Assembly (NCBI RefSeq): GCF_903866365.1 | Contig: NZ_CAIPNF010000462.1 | Coordinates: forward strand, 1 to 45,770 | Direction: 5' to 3' | Source: an uncultured Thiocystis sp. | Lineage (GTDB): Bacteria > Pseudomonadota > Gammaproteobacteria > Chromatiales > Chromatiaceae | DNA: 45,770 nt | Shown: positions 18,453-29,200 of the stretch, one piece after another | Layout of the letters: every line of letters starts with the position of its first letter | Position numbering within the stretch: position 1 is the first letter of the stretch | The notes under the pieces: generated by a model | Database searches by the model: none | What the model saw: the letters and a program-made list of their open reading frames with translations, nothing else | Told to the model about the DNA's origin: nothing | Made by a program: the position numbers and the translations under genes

Positions 18453-19499
18453 ATGGAGATCCGCCTCGGAGACCTCTCTGCTCGACTGGGCGTGACCTTG
18501 TTGGGCGACGGCAATGTCAAGGTCTCCCGTGTGGCTCAATTGACGAATGCGGATGCCCGGAGTCTCGCCTTTCTTGGCGATTCCAAATACCGTCGGCAAT
18601 TGGAGACCACTGCGGCAGGAGCCGTGATCCTGACGGAAGCCGACGCGGGCTCTAGGCCGATACCGGTCCTACTGAGCGATAATCCTTATCTGACCTTTGC
18701 CAGGGCGGCACGGATTCTTCACCCCGATGCGCCCGTCATTGGCGGCAGGCATCCGAGTGCGTTGATCGATCCCGCCGCGCAGGTCGACCCAAGCGCCTGG
18801 ATCGGTCCGCTGGTCGTTCTGGAGGCCGGCGTCCTGATCGGTCCGCGGGTGTTTATCGGCCCTGGCTGCATTCTTGGCGAAGGGGTTCGCGTCGACGAGG
18901 ACAGTCGCTTGATGGCGCGAGTGACGCTGTGCGCGGGAACTCTGGTAGGCAAACGGGCGCTGCTGCATCCGGGGGCGGTGATCGGTCGGGAAGGGTTCGG
19001 TTTCGCGCGCGATGGCGAGCGCTGGATCCGCATCCCGCAGCTCGGGCGGACGGTGCTGGGCGACGATGTCGAGATCGGCGCCAATACTGCCGTCGATCGT
19101 GGCGCGCTTGGCGATACGGTGATCGGGCACGGCGTCAAACTGGATAATCTTATCCAGATCGGACACAACGTCGAAATCGGCGACAATACCGCTATCGCAG
19201 GAAATGCCGGGATCTCCGGATCGACGCGGATCGGCCGCAATTGCACCATTGCCGGGGCGGTGGGGATCGCCGGTCATCTGGAAATCGGCGACGACGTGCA
19301 CTTCACCGGCATGGCCATGGTGACCCGATCTTTCCCGGAACCCGGCGTCTACAGCGGTGGTATCCCGGCCAGTCCAAGTATGGAATGGCGACGCAACGTG
19401 GCGCGTTTCAGGCACCTCGACGAGCTGACGCGCCGATTGAAGCATCTTGAGTCAGTAATGGAAACGATGAAAGAAACAACAGAGCGGGGGAATTCCTAA
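18453..19499 (+). CDS. lpxD: UDP-3-O-acylglucosamine N-acyltransferase
   Basis: Third step of lipid A synthesis: adds the N-linked hydroxyacyl chain. 348 residues. An N-terminal uridine-binding domain (1-100, with [15 protein letters not shown]) is followed by a left-handed beta-helix of hexapeptide repeats ([19 protein letters not shown] and similar, about 110-300). It ends in a helical tail ([20 protein letters not shown]). The catalytic His is H238 in [12 protein letters not shown] 18453 follows a 131-base gap after skp in which no clear signal was found. The stop codon overlaps the fabZ start by one base. Confidence 0.96.
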   Translation: MEIRLGDLSARLGVTLLGDGNVKVSRVAQLTNADARSLAFLGDSKYRRQLETTAAGAVILTEADAGSRPIPVLLSDNPYLTFARAARILHPDAPVIGGRHPSALIDPAAQVDPSAWIGPLVVLEAGVLIGPRVFIGPGCILGEGVRVDEDSRLMARVTLCAGTLVGKRALLHPGAVIGREGFGFARDGERWIRIPQLGRTVLGDDVEIGANTAVDRGALGDTVIGHGVKLDNLIQIGHNVEIGDNTAIAGNAGISGSTRIGRNCTIAGAVGIAGHLEIGDDVHFTGMAMVTRSFPEPGVYSGGIPASPSMEWRRNVARFRHLDELTRRLKHLESVMETMKETTERGNS

Positions 19500-20008
19500 T
19501 GGATGGATCGCATCCTGTGCCGACCGAACCCGATCAGCAGTCTGGTCGTTCGGAGGACGTCGTAAGCACAATGGACATCCACAAGGTGCTGAGCCTCCTG
19601 CCGCACCGCTATCCCTTCCTACTGGTCGATAAAGTCATCGATTACAAGATCAACGACTATCTGATCGCGGTGAAAAACGTCTCGTACAATGAACCGTTTT
19701 TCATGGGACATTTCCCGGTGCGCCCGGTCATGCCCGGGGTGCTCATCATCGAGGCCATGGCGCAGGCCACGGGTCTCCTGGCCATGGCATCACGCCCGGA
19801 AGAGGTAGGCGATAAGCTCTACTATTTCGTCGGGATCGATAAGGCCCGTTTCAAACGCCCCGTCGAACCGGGCGACCAGTTGATCATGGAGGTCAAGCTT
19901 GGACCGGTACGCCGGGGAATCTGGAAATTCGACGCCGAAGCGCGGGTCGATGACCGCATCGTCGCGACCGCCGAAATCATGTGCACCGCGCGAGACTTCA
20001 CCGCTTGA
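19499..20008 (+). CDS. fabZ: 3-hydroxyacyl-ACP dehydratase FabZ
   Basis: Hot-dog-fold dehydratase of fatty acid synthesis that competes with LpxA for hydroxyacyl-ACP. Catalytic His71 in [14 protein letters not shown] and Glu85 in [13 protein letters not shown] are present. The start at 19499 (169 residues) overlaps the lpxD stop and has gagcggggg upstream. It gives a 24-residue N-terminal extension compared with typical FabZ. ATG 19571 (145 residues, [16 protein letters not shown]) is the family-like start, with GGAGG 14 bases upstream, so the true start is open. lpxA follows, overlapping the stop. Confidence 0.95.
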   Translation: MDGSHPVPTEPDQQSGRSEDVVSTMDIHKVLSLLPHRYPFLLVDKVIDYKINDYLIAVKNVSYNEPFFMGHFPVRPVMPGVLIIEAMAQATGLLAMASRPEEVGDKLYYFVGIDKARFKRPVEPGDQLIMEVKLGPVRRGIWKFDAEARVDDRIVATAEIMCTARDFTA

Positions 20009-20775
20009 TTCATCCCACCGCGGTCATCGACGCCGGGGCCGAGCTGGACTCCGAGGTCGAGGTTGGCCCCTTTGTCGTGATTGGCGCGGGCGTGCGGATC
20101 GGTGCCGGAACCCGCATCGGCCCGCATGCGGTGCTGCGCGGGCCGACACGGATCGGCCGCGATAACCGGATCTTTCAGTTCGCCTCCATTGGCGAGGATC
20201 CGCAGGACAAGAAATATGGCGGCGAGCCGACCTGGCTTGAAATCGGCGATCGCAACCAGGTGCGCGAGTTTGTCACCCTGCATCGCGGAACGGTTCAGGA
20301 TCAGGGCGTCACGCGCATCGGAGACGACAATCTTTTCATGGCCTACACCCATGTGGCGCACGATTGCCGGATCGGCAATCAGGTGATCATGGCCAATGCC
20401 GCCTCCCTAGGTGGGCATGTCGAGATTCAGGACTGGGCGATCCTCGGCGGTTTTACCATCGTCCATCAGTTTTGTCGGATCGGAACCCATGGTTTTTGCG
20501 CCATGGGTTCGGTGTTGAACAAGAACGTTCCGCCCTTTGTCATGGTCGGTGGACATCCCGCCGAACCGCGCGGGATCAATGCGGAGGGGTTACGCCGACG
20601 CGGTTTTCCAGCGGAGAGCATCCAGGCCATCAAGCGCGCCTATCGCACCCTCTACATGGCCAATCTGAAACGCGACGAGGCGCTCGTCCGGATTCGCGTG
20701 ATGGCTGAAACGACCCCGCAACTCGCCGTGCTGGCGGACTTCATCGCCGACAGTGATCGCGGTCTCGTGCGTTAA
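20005..20775 (+). CDS. lpxA: UDP-N-acetylglucosamine acyltransferase
   Basis: First step of lipid A synthesis: transfers a hydroxyacyl chain from ACP to the 3-OH of UDP-GlcNAc. The start chosen is TTG 20005, in a TTGA overlap with the fabZ stop, giving [14 protein letters not shown] and 256 residues, close to E. coli (262). GTG 19981 would add eight residues. Hexapeptide beta-helix to about residue 190, catalytic His119 in [23 protein letters not shown] and a C-terminal helical domain ([18 protein letters not shown]). All key residues are intact. Confidence 0.95.
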   Translation: MIHPTAVIDAGAELDSEVEVGPFVVIGAGVRIGAGTRIGPHAVLRGPTRIGRDNRIFQFASIGEDPQDKKYGGEPTWLEIGDRNQVREFVTLHRGTVQDQGVTRIGDDNLFMAYTHVAHDCRIGNQVIMANAASLGGHVEIQDWAILGGFTIVHQFCRIGTHGFCAMGSVLNKNVPPFVMVGGHPAEPRGINAEGLRRRGFPAESIQAIKRAYRTLYMANLKRDEALVRIRVMAETTPQLAVLADFIADSDRGLVR

Positions 20776-20835
20776 TTGCTTCGATCGTGCCCGGTACGAC
20801 TGAAGTAATGATTTTTCATTCGATGACAGGATTTT

Positions 20836-21990
20836 ATGGTGCTTGTCGGGATTGTCGCTAACGAGCCGTCCGGCGATCTGCTTGGGGCCGCCCTCGTTCG
20901 AGAGCTGCGTGAGTTGATCCCCGACGTCCGCTTTGTCGGCGTGGCCGGGCCGCGGATGCAGGAGGCCGGCTGCGAGACCCTGTTTGCGATGGAACGTCTG
21001 TCGGTGATGGGCTTGACGGAGGTGCTCGGACATCTGCGCGAACTGCTTGGGCTGCGGGCCGAGCTGAGGCGCTATTTTCTCGCCCATCGGCCCGCGGTTT
21101 TCATCGGCGTCGACGCGCCGGATTTCAATCTGGGCCTGGAGCGACGACTGCGCGAGTCGGGCATCAAGACCGTGCATCTCGTCAGTCCGACCGTCTGGGC
21201 CTGGCGTCCCGGCCGAGTCAAGGGAATTCGCCGCGCGGTCGATCTGATGCTCAGCGTCTTTCCCTTCGAGGAGACCTTACTGAGACAGCATGGCGTGCCG
21301 GCGACCTATGTCGGGCACCCGCTGGCCGACGAAATCCCGCTGGAGGTCGATCGGGACGCCGCGCGCGCCCGGCTTGGACTTCCGCCGAACGCCCCGGTCA
21401 TCGCGCTCCTGCCCGGCAGTCGCGTGGGCGAGATGAAGCGTCTGGCGGGGCCCTTCATCGATACCGCTCGCGTGTGCCTGACCGCGCGACCGGAGCTGCG
21501 CTTCGTGGTCCCTTTGGTCACGGCCAGTCTGCGCGTGCTGTTCGAGGCCGAACTGGCGCGGCGGGCGCCCGAGCTTCCGGTTATCCTGGTGGATGGACGC
21601 AGCCGCGACGCCATCGCCGCCGCCGACTGCGTGCTCACCGCCTCGGGGACGGCAACCCTGGAGACGCTGCTGCTCAAACGGCCGATGGCGGTCGCCTATC
21701 GTATCCATCCGTTCACCTATCACCTGGTCAAGCGGCTCGGTCTGGTCAAGGTGCCCTATATCGCGATGGCCAATCTACTGGCGGGGCGCGTGCTGGCGCC
21801 GGAGTTCATTCAAGATCGCTGCCGCGCCGAATTGCTGGCGCCCGCGCTACTGGAGTTTCTCGACGATCCCGAACGCGTGGCCGGGATCCAGAACGACTAT
21901 GGGCGCATCCATCGCGAATTGCGTCGCGAGGCGGCCCGCGAGGCGGCCCGCGCCATCCTTAGGCTCATCGAGCAGCAGGGGGCGGCATGA
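20836..21990 (+). CDS. lpxB: Lipid-A-disaccharide synthase
   Basis: GT19 glycosyltransferase that joins two acylated glucosamines to form the lipid A disaccharide. 384 residues. [17 protein letters not shown] (family ...GExSGD... motif, here EPSGD), [43 protein letters not shown] and [14 protein letters not shown] are conserved. ATG 20836 is 60 bases after lpxA with acaggatttt before it. The stop overlaps the rnhB start (ATGA). Confidence 0.95.
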   Translation: MVLVGIVANEPSGDLLGAALVRELRELIPDVRFVGVAGPRMQEAGCETLFAMERLSVMGLTEVLGHLRELLGLRAELRRYFLAHRPAVFIGVDAPDFNLGLERRLRESGIKTVHLVSPTVWAWRPGRVKGIRRAVDLMLSVFPFEETLLRQHGVPATYVGHPLADEIPLEVDRDAARARLGLPPNAPVIALLPGSRVGEMKRLAGPFIDTARVCLTARPELRFVVPLVTASLRVLFEAELARRAPELPVILVDGRSRDAIAAADCVLTASGTATLETLLLKRPMAVAYRIHPFTYHLVKRLGLVKVPYIAMANLLAGRVLAPEFIQDRCRAELLAPALLEFLDDPERVAGIQNDYGRIHRELRREAAREAARAILRLIEQQGAA

Positions 21991-22583
21991 GCGAGGCGGT
22001 CATCCTGATCGCCGGCGTCGACGAGGCGGGGCGCGGTCCGCTGGCGGGACCAGTCAGCGCCGCCGCCGTGATCCTGGATCCCTCCCGTCCGATCGTCGGG
22101 ATCGACGATTCGAAAAAACTCAGTGCGTCGCGGCGTGCCATCCTGGATCGGGAGATCCGTGAGCGTGCGCTCGCCTGGTCGGTGGCCTGGGCGACGGTCG
22201 AGGAGATCGACCGGATCAATATCCTCCAGGCCTCGCTGCTCGCCATGCAGCGCGCGGTGGCCGCGCTCGCAATCCGGCCCCAGCGCATTCTCGTCGACGG
22301 CAATCGTTGTCCTGAGTTCGGTCTTGAGGCGGAGGCCGTCATTGGCGGCGACGGTCTGATTCCAGCCATCGGCGCCGCGTCCATCCTCGCGAAGGTCGCG
22401 CGCGATCAGGTGATGGCACAGTTGGAACTGGATTTTCCAGGCTATGGTTTCGCGCGTCACAAAGGCTATCCCACCCGCGTCCACTTAGCGGCCTTGCGCA
22501 CGCTTGGCGCCTGCCCTCATCACCGCCGCAGTTTCGGTCCCGTGCGGGCCTGGCTCGAATCCCATGGTGAAGCGTCTTGCTGA
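21987..22583 (+). CDS. rnhB: Ribonuclease HII
   Basis: Removes ribonucleotides misincorporated in DNA and cuts RNA in RNA-DNA hybrids. 198 residues with the catalytic start [20 protein letters not shown] (Asp-Glu of the active site), [13 protein letters not shown], the second Asp in [23 protein letters not shown] and [11 protein letters not shown]. It is coupled to lpxB by ATGA overlap and ends the housekeeping cluster; in E. coli dnaE follows, but here the next gene is an unrelated cytochrome. The 225-base gap after it holds a small GCCCGC/GCGGGC hairpin at 22661-22678 without a U-run. Confidence 0.95.
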   Translation: MSEAVILIAGVDEAGRGPLAGPVSAAAVILDPSRPIVGIDDSKKLSASRRAILDREIRERALAWSVAWATVEEIDRINILQASLLAMQRAVAALAIRPQRILVDGNRCPEFGLEAEAVIGGDGLIPAIGAASILAKVARDQVMAQLELDFPGYGFARHKGYPTRVHLAALRTLGACPHHRRSFGPVRAWLESHGEASC

Positions 22584-22808
22584 CCGGATTCGTCAAGCGT
22601 AGCATTCAGCGATCCTGGCGCTAACGAAATTAAATTGACGATTTCTGTCCGGAAACAACGGCCCGCAATGGCGCGGGCGCTATTTCCGCTCGTTCAGCGA
22701 TCGGTTTCCAGGAAACTGTCGCGGACTCCTCGAACAGTCGTGGCTGACGCCATCATCGCTCAGGGGGATGCACGTTGAGTTGTGTTCTGTCAGCGAAGGA
22801 GAAATGCA

Positions 22809-23186
22809 GTGAAAAGCCTCATGAAGTCCGCCATCCTTGGTTTGCCCGCGGTTCTGCTGCTCTCGGGTTGCGGCAAATATGCGTCGGTGAGCTACGAAAA
22901 GGAGGTCAAACCGATCATCAATATACATTGTGTCGAATGCCACCTGAATGGCGGAAAGGGGCAAGTCGCCAGCGGCTTTTTGGTCGAGTCCTATGACTCG
23001 CTGATGAAAGGCACGAAATTCGGTCCCGTGGTGGTCGCCGGCGATCCTCTTTCGAGCAGCCTCTACCGTCTCGTGGCGGGAGAGGTGGATAAATCGATCC
23101 AGATGCCGCATGGCAAGGATCCGATCAGCGACGAGGAGATCGGGACGATCGAACGATGGATCGCCCAAGGCGCTAAGAATAACTGA
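22809..23186 (+). CDS. Lipoprotein mono-haem c-type cytochrome (PSCyt1-like)
   Basis: Predicted 125-residue periplasmic lipoprotein. GTG 22809 has AAGGAG 7 bases upstream; ATG 22821 is an alternative. The signal peptide ends in the lipobox LSGC (Cys21). One haem motif, CVECH, at 41-45 lies in VKPIINIHCVECHLNGGKG. The rest (VVVAGDPLSSSLYRLVAGE, MPHGKDPISDEEIGTIERW, IAQGAKNN) matches the planctomycete-type cytochrome c domain (PSCyt1), where the methionine of MPHG is the likely second ligand. No redox partner gene is adjacent and the electron donor or acceptor is unknown. It stands alone between rnhB and a secretion-type ATPase. Confidence 0.8.
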   Translation: MKSLMKSAILGLPAVLLLSGCGKYASVSYEKEVKPIINIHCVECHLNGGKGQVASGFLVESYDSLMKGTKFGPVVVAGDPLSSSLYRLVAGEVDKSIQMPHGKDPISDEEIGTIERWIAQGAKNN

Positions 23187-23261
23187 TTGACCGATTGTCC
23201 CCCGGTTTCACTGGTCATTCGGCCAGACGGCCATCGCTCCGCGTTGCGTTTGGGAGAAGTC

Positions 23262-23289
23262 CTGCCATGATGCCTTTGCATCATGGTGG
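23262..23289. repeat. Perfect inverted repeat upstream of the GspE-like gene
   Basis: CCATGATGC (23265-23273) and GCATCATGG (23278-23286) are exact reverse complements around a CTTT loop; G-T, T-G and C-G pairs lengthen the stem to 12. No T-run follows on either strand, so it is not a typical terminator. It could be an operator or an RNA hairpin in the 192-base gap between the cytochrome and the ATPase gene. Confidence 0.6.
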
Positions 23290-23378
23290 ACTTGACTCGG
23301 CGCTCGGTCCGTCTTTCATGGTATCCATCATCGAACATCACCCTTCCCTGGGTGACATGAGATCCCACATGATCGACC

Positions 23379-25349
23379 ATGTCGAGCGACCATCGAGACC
23401 GGGACAGACGATTGATAACTGAGCCGGATAACGACGACACGACCGCGGCGGAATCGCAACCGCGCATCCAGGATACCGGCAAGCAGATTGCCGCGATCCT
23501 GGAGGATGGCGGAATCGTCACCCCCGAGCAATTGACGCATGCCCGCCGTCTTCTCGCCAAGCTTCGGGACGATTATTCCCTGACCCAGGTTCTGCAGGAA
23601 CTGGGATTTCTCGATGCCCGGCAACTGCGTCAGGCCCTGCGCGAGAATCGCCAGATTGTCCCCTTGGGCAACCTGCTGGTGGAATTGGGCTATCTCAAGC
23701 CGCTTGATCTCCGAGCGGCGCTCGACGCTCAGCAGGATCCGGAATTTCAGGGCAAGCGGCTGGGCGAAATTTTGCTGGAAAAACGCCTCATTCAGGAACA
23801 CCAACTGATCGAGGTGCTGGCGGACCAACTGGGCTTTCCGCATGAGGAACCCAGTTTTACCGACATCGATCACGATCTTCTGTTCCAGGTGACCCCCGAC
23901 TGGTGCCGACGTTACCAGGCGGTGCCCATGCGCCGGGAGGGCGAAACCGTACTGGTTGCCTTTCACAGTCCGCTGGACACATTTTCCAGGCAGGCGGCGG
24001 AGGGTGCCTTTGGCGAGGTCGTCGCGGTCATCAGTACCCGTCGCGCGGTCGAGGACACCATCGCCGCCTACGAGAACAGCCGCCAGCATAGCCGGCAGCG
24101 TCCGGCGGAGGCGAACGAGGCCGATGCCACCAGCGTGGTCGATCGGCTGATCGTGGATGCGCTGGAGTTGGGCGCCAGCGATATCCACATCGAGCCCATG
24201 CGCCAGCAACTGCGCGTGCGCCTGCGACGCGACGGCATCCTCATGTTGCACAAGGAACTGGATCGGGCGATCGCGCCGATCGTCAGCAGTCGTCTAAAGG
24301 TACTCTGCAAGGCCGATATCGCCGAGAAGCGTCGTCATCAGGGCGGCGGTTTTCGTTTCGACGACCCCCAGAGCGGTCGTCGCAGCGACGTGCGCGCCTC
24401 TTTTTATGCCACCATCTTCGGCGAAAAGATCGTGCTGCGCCTGCTCAGCCGCAAGGCGGAACTGCTGGACATCAAGGAGGTCGGTCTGGCGCCGCGCATG
24501 CTGGAGCGTTTCATCGACGATGCGCTGGAGGTTCCCAGCGGGGTCATCCTGATCACCGGACCCACGGGTTCCGGCAAGACCACCACGCTCTATGGCTGCG
24601 TCAACTATCTCAACGACATGGAACGCAGCATCATCACCGCCGAGGATCCGGTGGAATATGTCATCGACGGCATCGCCCAGTGCAATCTGAACCCCAAGAT
24701 CAATCTCACCTTCGAAGAAACCCTGCGCCACATGGTCCGGCAGGATCCGGACGTGATCGTGCTGGGCGAGATCCGCGATCAGTTTTCGGCGGAATCGGCC
24801 ATTCAGGCGGCCCTGACGGGTCACAAGGTGCTGACCACCTTCCATACCGAGGACAGCATCGGCGGTCTGTTGCGACTGATGAACATGCAGATCGAGACCT
24901 TTCTGATCTCCTCCACCGTCGTCTCGGTGCTGGCCCAGCGCCTGCTGCGGCATGTCTGCGAACAGTGCGCCGAGCCCTATCGTCCGAATGCCAACGAGCT
25001 GCATCGGCTGGGCTGTCAGCAGAGCGACCTGGCCGGCGCCAATTTTCGGCAGGGACGCGGTTGTCGCGAATGTCACTACACGGGCTATGCCGGGCGGGTC
25101 GGGGTGTTCGAGCTGCTGGTGTTGAACGAAATGGTCAAGGACGCCATCCTCAACAAGCGAACCTCCTCGGAGATCCGGCGGATCAGCATCGAGACCTCGG
25201 GGCTGATTACGCTGTTAGAGGATGGTCTGGCCAAGGCCGCCGCGGGCGCGACCAGTCTGCATGAAGTGCTGCGTCATCTACCTCGGATGGGACGACCGCG
25301 GCCGCTGCGTGAAATCCTGCGCTTGGTTGGCGAGACTCCGGTGCGATGA
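23379..25349 (+). CDS. GspE/PilB-family ATPase with MshEN-type N-terminus
   Basis: Secretion or pilus assembly motor ATPase, 656 residues. Three tandem segments near the N-terminus resemble the 24-residue MshEN c-di-GMP motif: about 67-90 (QVLQELGFLDARQLRQAL), 95-119 (PLGNLLVELGYLKPLDLRAA) and 127-150 (RLGEILLEKRLIQEHQLIEV); the last is closest. The core has GPTGSGKTT (Walker A, 394-402), AEDPVEY (Asp box), VIVLGEIRD (Walker B) and TFHT (His box), plus a four-Cys zinc site (C527, C530, C562, C565) as in GspE/PilB. No gspF, pilin or secretin gene is nearby. The start is uncertain (TTG 23412 possible). Whether it drives type II secretion, a type IV pilus or another machine cannot be decided. 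Confidence 0.85.
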   Translation: MSSDHRDRDRRLITEPDNDDTTAAESQPRIQDTGKQIAAILEDGGIVTPEQLTHARRLLAKLRDDYSLTQVLQELGFLDARQLRQALRENRQIVPLGNLLVELGYLKPLDLRAALDAQQDPEFQGKRLGEILLEKRLIQEHQLIEVLADQLGFPHEEPSFTDIDHDLLFQVTPDWCRRYQAVPMRREGETVLVAFHSPLDTFSRQAAEGAFGEVVAVISTRRAVEDTIAAYENSRQHSRQRPAEANEADATSVVDRLIVDALELGASDIHIEPMRQQLRVRLRRDGILMLHKELDRAIAPIVSSRLKVLCKADIAEKRRHQGGGFRFDDPQSGRRSDVRASFYATIFGEKIVLRLLSRKAELLDIKEVGLAPRMLERFIDDALEVPSGVILITGPTGSGKTTTLYGCVNYLNDMERSIITAEDPVEYVIDGIAQCNLNPKINLTFEETLRHMVRQDPDVIVLGEIRDQFSAESAIQAALTGHKVLTTFHTEDSIGGLLRLMNMQIETFLISSTVVSVLAQRLLRHVCEQCAEPYRPNANELHRLGCQQSDLAGANFRQGRGCRECHYTGYAGRVGVFELLVLNEMVKDAILNKRTSSEIRRISIETSGLITLLEDGLAKAAAGATSLHEVLRHLPRMGRPRPLREILRLVGETPVR

Positions 25350-25401
25350 TGCGAGTCTCCATTCATCTCCGTGCGCACCGCCTGGATGGCGCGAGGTTCC
25401 C

Positions 25402-26250
25402 GTGAGCGAGAAGTCACTCAAGGATCTGATCGAGGAACGTTTCGAGGCCGATAGCCTGCAACTTCCGGTGTTCAATCCGGTGGCGCTGGAACTGCAAAAG
25501 CTCAAGCAATCCGACACCGCCTCCATGAACCAGATCGCGAACCTGATCATGAAAGATCAGTCGCTGGTCAGCCATCTGCTACGCCTCGCGAATTCCTCCT
25601 TTTATGGCGGGCTGAAACAGGTGGAGACGGTCAGCGCGGCCGTGGTGCGGTTGGGCATGAATCGGGTCGCCAGTCTGGCGATGCTGGCGTCTCTGTTGCT
25701 GGTGAGCAAGGCGCGCGTCAAGGCCGTCAGCGCCTGCCTGCCAGCGCTCTGGAGCCGCACCTTCGTCTGCGCCACCGGCGGGCGCTGGCTGGCGGAGCAG
25801 ACGGGGTACAAGGCACTGGCCGAAGAGGCGTTTCTGACCGGGCTGCTGCACGATATCGGCGAGCTGTTTTTGCTCAAGGTACTGGAACGCCTGGCGGAGG
25901 ATCGCAGCCATCCATTGCCGCTCACGGAGTCGCTGGTGAGCGAGATCCTGGAAGCCATGCACCAGGAGATGGGCTATCGCCTGATGGTCAAATGGGAACT
26001 GCCGGAGAGCTACGCACGGGTCGCTCGCGATCATCATGCGCGGGAGTTCGACGAGAACGACGCGCTCCTGATCATCACCCGCTTGCTGGATATCGTCTGT
26101 CACAAGCTCGGCATCGGTCAGACGGCCGATCCCGACATCGTGCTGGCGGCCACGCCGGAGGCGCAGGCTTTGGGTCTCAAGGAGATTAAGCTGGCGCAAC
26201 TGGAGATCCTGCTGGAGGATGCGGTCGCCGAGGCGAAGGGGCTCATGTGA
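25402..26250 (+). CDS. HDOD domain signalling protein
   Basis: The HDOD fold is a non-catalytic relative of HD phosphohydrolases, found in regulators of motility, c-di-GMP and stress. 282 residues from GTG 25402 (SD-like gcgagg upstream); no ATG fits. The HDOD signature is clear: LPVFNPVALELQKLKQSDTA, then LIMKDQSLVSHLLRLANSSF and AVVRLGMNRVASLAMLASLL. FLTGLLHDIGELFLL near residue 150 keeps an HD pair, but the full set of metal ligands is not evident. It lies 52 bases after the GspE-like gene, so the two are probably co-transcribed. Its last 8 bases overlap the convergent diguanylate cyclase gene. Confidence 0.85.
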   Translation: MSEKSLKDLIEERFEADSLQLPVFNPVALELQKLKQSDTASMNQIANLIMKDQSLVSHLLRLANSSFYGGLKQVETVSAAVVRLGMNRVASLAMLASLLLVSKARVKAVSACLPALWSRTFVCATGGRWLAEQTGYKALAEEAFLTGLLHDIGELFLLKVLERLAEDRSHPLPLTESLVSEILEAMHQEMGYRLMVKWELPESYARVARDHHAREFDENDALLIITRLLDIVCHKLGIGQTADPDIVLAATPEAQALGLKEIKLAQLEILLEDAVAEAKGLM

Positions 26251-29200
26251 AACAACCGGATTCGAGGAAACGAAAGCCGTTGCGTCCGGCCTGCTTGGCC
26301 TGATACATCGCCAGGTCGGCATGGCGCAGGAGTGTATCGGGGTCGGCGTGGTCGAGCGGGTAGAGGGTGACGCCAATACTCGCCGAGACCGCGACGGTGG
26401 TTTCCGCGTCGATGGCATAGGGTTCGGCGATGGCCGCCAGTACGCGCGCCAGCAGGTGCTCGCCTTCCTCCCGGCTGGTCAGGTTCCCCATCAGCAGCAC
26501 GAACTCGTCGCCACCCAGTCGGGCGACCGTATCGCCTTCGCGCACGGCTTGAGTCAGCCGTTCGGCGACCGCGATCAGCAGGCGATCGCCGGCCGCGTGT
26601 CCATGGGTGTCGTTGACCGGCTTGAAGCCGTCCAGATCGAGATAACAGACCGCCAGCAGGCGTTCCTCGCGCCGGGCTCGCGCCAGGGCAATCCGCAGAC
26701 GGTCCTCCAGCAGCACCCGATTGGGCAGGCCGGTCAGAGGATCGAAATGCGCCATCTGCTCCAGACGCCGTTGCTGCTCCTTGATCAGGCTGATATCCGT
26801 GAACATGCCGAACGAGCCACCAAAACCCTGTTGCGCATCGTAGAGCGCGCCCGCCGCGACCAGCGTCCAGAGTTCTCTGCCATCCTTGCGGCAAAACCGC
26901 CGTTCGTCATGTGAGTTCTGGCCGAGATGCCGGATTTGCATCTGCTTCCGATGCGCCTCCAGATCCTCCGCGAACAGGAAGTCCTCGACCGGGCGACCCA
27001 GCATCTCCGAGGAATCATAGCCAAGCAGAGCGGCCATCCGCGGGTTGACGAAGGTGGTCAGATGATTCGCGTCCATGGTCCAGATCCCTTCGTTGGTCGT
27101 CTCGATGATCTGGCGAAAACGGGCCTCGCTCTCGCGCAGGGCGTTTTGCGTGCGTTGCTCCTCGACGATATCCCAGGCCAGGTCGGCAAAGGTGGCGACG
27201 AGACTCAGATCCGTCTCGTCGTAGTCGAGCGGCTTGTTGCCGACACCGAGGATCGCGACGATGCACTCGTCGCGGAACACCGGAACCACCAGCTCGCGGA
27301 TGACCTCTGCATGTCCCGGCGGCAGGCCGTGCCGCTGCGCGAGCGATGCGAAATCGTTGTGGACGATCGCCCGGCGTTGGCGCACGCAATCAGCCCAGAC
27401 GCCAGCCTCCGACAGCGGATAATGGCGCCCCGCGCCTTCGGCCTGGCAGAATTCGCGGGTGGTCCGGGTCGACCAGGCTTGCAGCACGAGGGTTTCCTGG
27501 TCGGGTTCCAGAAAGTGGTAAAAACCGATCGAGCTGCCGGTCAGGTCCACCGCTTCATCGACGCTCGCCCGCAGCATTTCCTCCAGCGAACGGAACCTGG
27601 CCCCGTCGAGCAGTCGCAGACGCGCCTGAAGCATGTCCGTGATGCGCTTGAGGTTGGTCACATCGCGCGCCGCGGCGAACACCTGCTCGATCGCGCCCGC
27701 ATGATCGCGATAGACCGAGGCGTTATAGAGCACGGGGGTCGTGCCGCCGTCGCGATGGACCAGTTCCAATGCAAAATCGCGGACCTGACCCTGTTCGAAG
27801 GCGGCACGGTAGCCTTCCATGGCGAGGTCTGGATCGGAGAAATAGCCGGTGAAATCGCTCCCGATCAGTTGTTCGCGCCCATATCCGGTGGCCTTTTCGG
27901 TGGCGATATTCACATCGCTGATCCGGCCATCGGGGTTAATCACCACCAAGGGATCCAGGCTGACTTCGAGCAGGGCGCGGTTATGGCGATTGGCCCGCGT
28001 CAACGCCTCCTCGGCGAGCTTACGCTCGGTGATGTCCTCGGTGAAGATGATAATGCCGCCAATGGCGCCGTCGTACCGGTACCAGGGCCGCACGACCCAG
28101 TGCTGCCATTGAACGCTGCCATCCAAACGCTCGAACCGCTCCTCTTCGGCCTGCACGACCTCGCCGGCCAGTCCTCGCCGATGCGCGTCTTTCCATTGCT
28201 CCGGGATCTCGGGAAAGATCTCATAATGAGAGCGGCCAATGACGTTCGCCACCCCATAGTCAATGAGCCAGCGTCGACTCACCGCGAGATAGCGCATGTC
28301 GCGGTCGAACATCGCGAGCGCGACCGGAGAATAGCCGACGAACAGCCGCAGACGCTCCTCGCTCTCCGCTAACTGCTGATCACGTAACGCGATGCTGTCG
28401 GCCATGCGGTTGAAGGTGAGCGCCAGATCCGCGATTTCGTCGTGGCCTGTCACCGCTGCCCGCGAGCCATACTGGCCGCTGGCGAGCGCATGCACCGCCG
28501 TCTGGAGGTGGCGCAGTTTGCTGATGACGAAGCGTTGCAACAAGACGCCACCGACGATAAACAGCATCGAAAAGACCACGAAATGGCCCAGCAGTGAGCG
28601 TTTAAAAAGCGTAAATGTGCGTTGATCGACCTGGTCGATGGGCAGCCAAAGGCTCATGATCCCGCGCAGATCGCCCTCGTGAAAACCAGGCGCGGGCGAA
28701 TAACGGGCACGAATGTTCGCGGGGACATGCTGGGGGTCGCCGTGACAGGCCAGGCAATAGGCTTCGGTCCAGATCGGCTGCGCATAGTGATAGAAGCGCC
28801 GTCCATCGGGAGCGGAGGCCTGCTCCAGGCGCTCCGAAGACTTGGGATTCCGCTCGAAATAGGCGATGGCATCCGCGTCAGCGTTGTCTGGCCGCTTCTC
28901 CTGGTTGAGGCGTTCCAGACCGACGATTTTGATTTGCAGATCCTGTGGATGTTCCTTCCCAAGAGTCTCGGCGATCCGTGCGAGTGCATGGGTTGGAAGC
29001 AGGTCGATGGTCTGGCAAGAGAAAGGCCGCTCACTGTGAAGAAAGAATTGGTGATAGACCCGGCTGCTTGCCATCAGCACCGATCGCAGATTTCTGGCTT
29101 CGTTCAGGATCGCTTCCATCGCATCCGCGCGCGCCGCGCGGTAGTGATCGATCTGCAAAACGGTGAGGCCGATCAGCAGGGATAGGCCCACGCCAAGCCA

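Noticed and set aside
22635-22640. TTGACG as a -35 element before the cytochrome gene
   Set aside because: No acceptable -10 hexamer lies 15-19 bases downstream.
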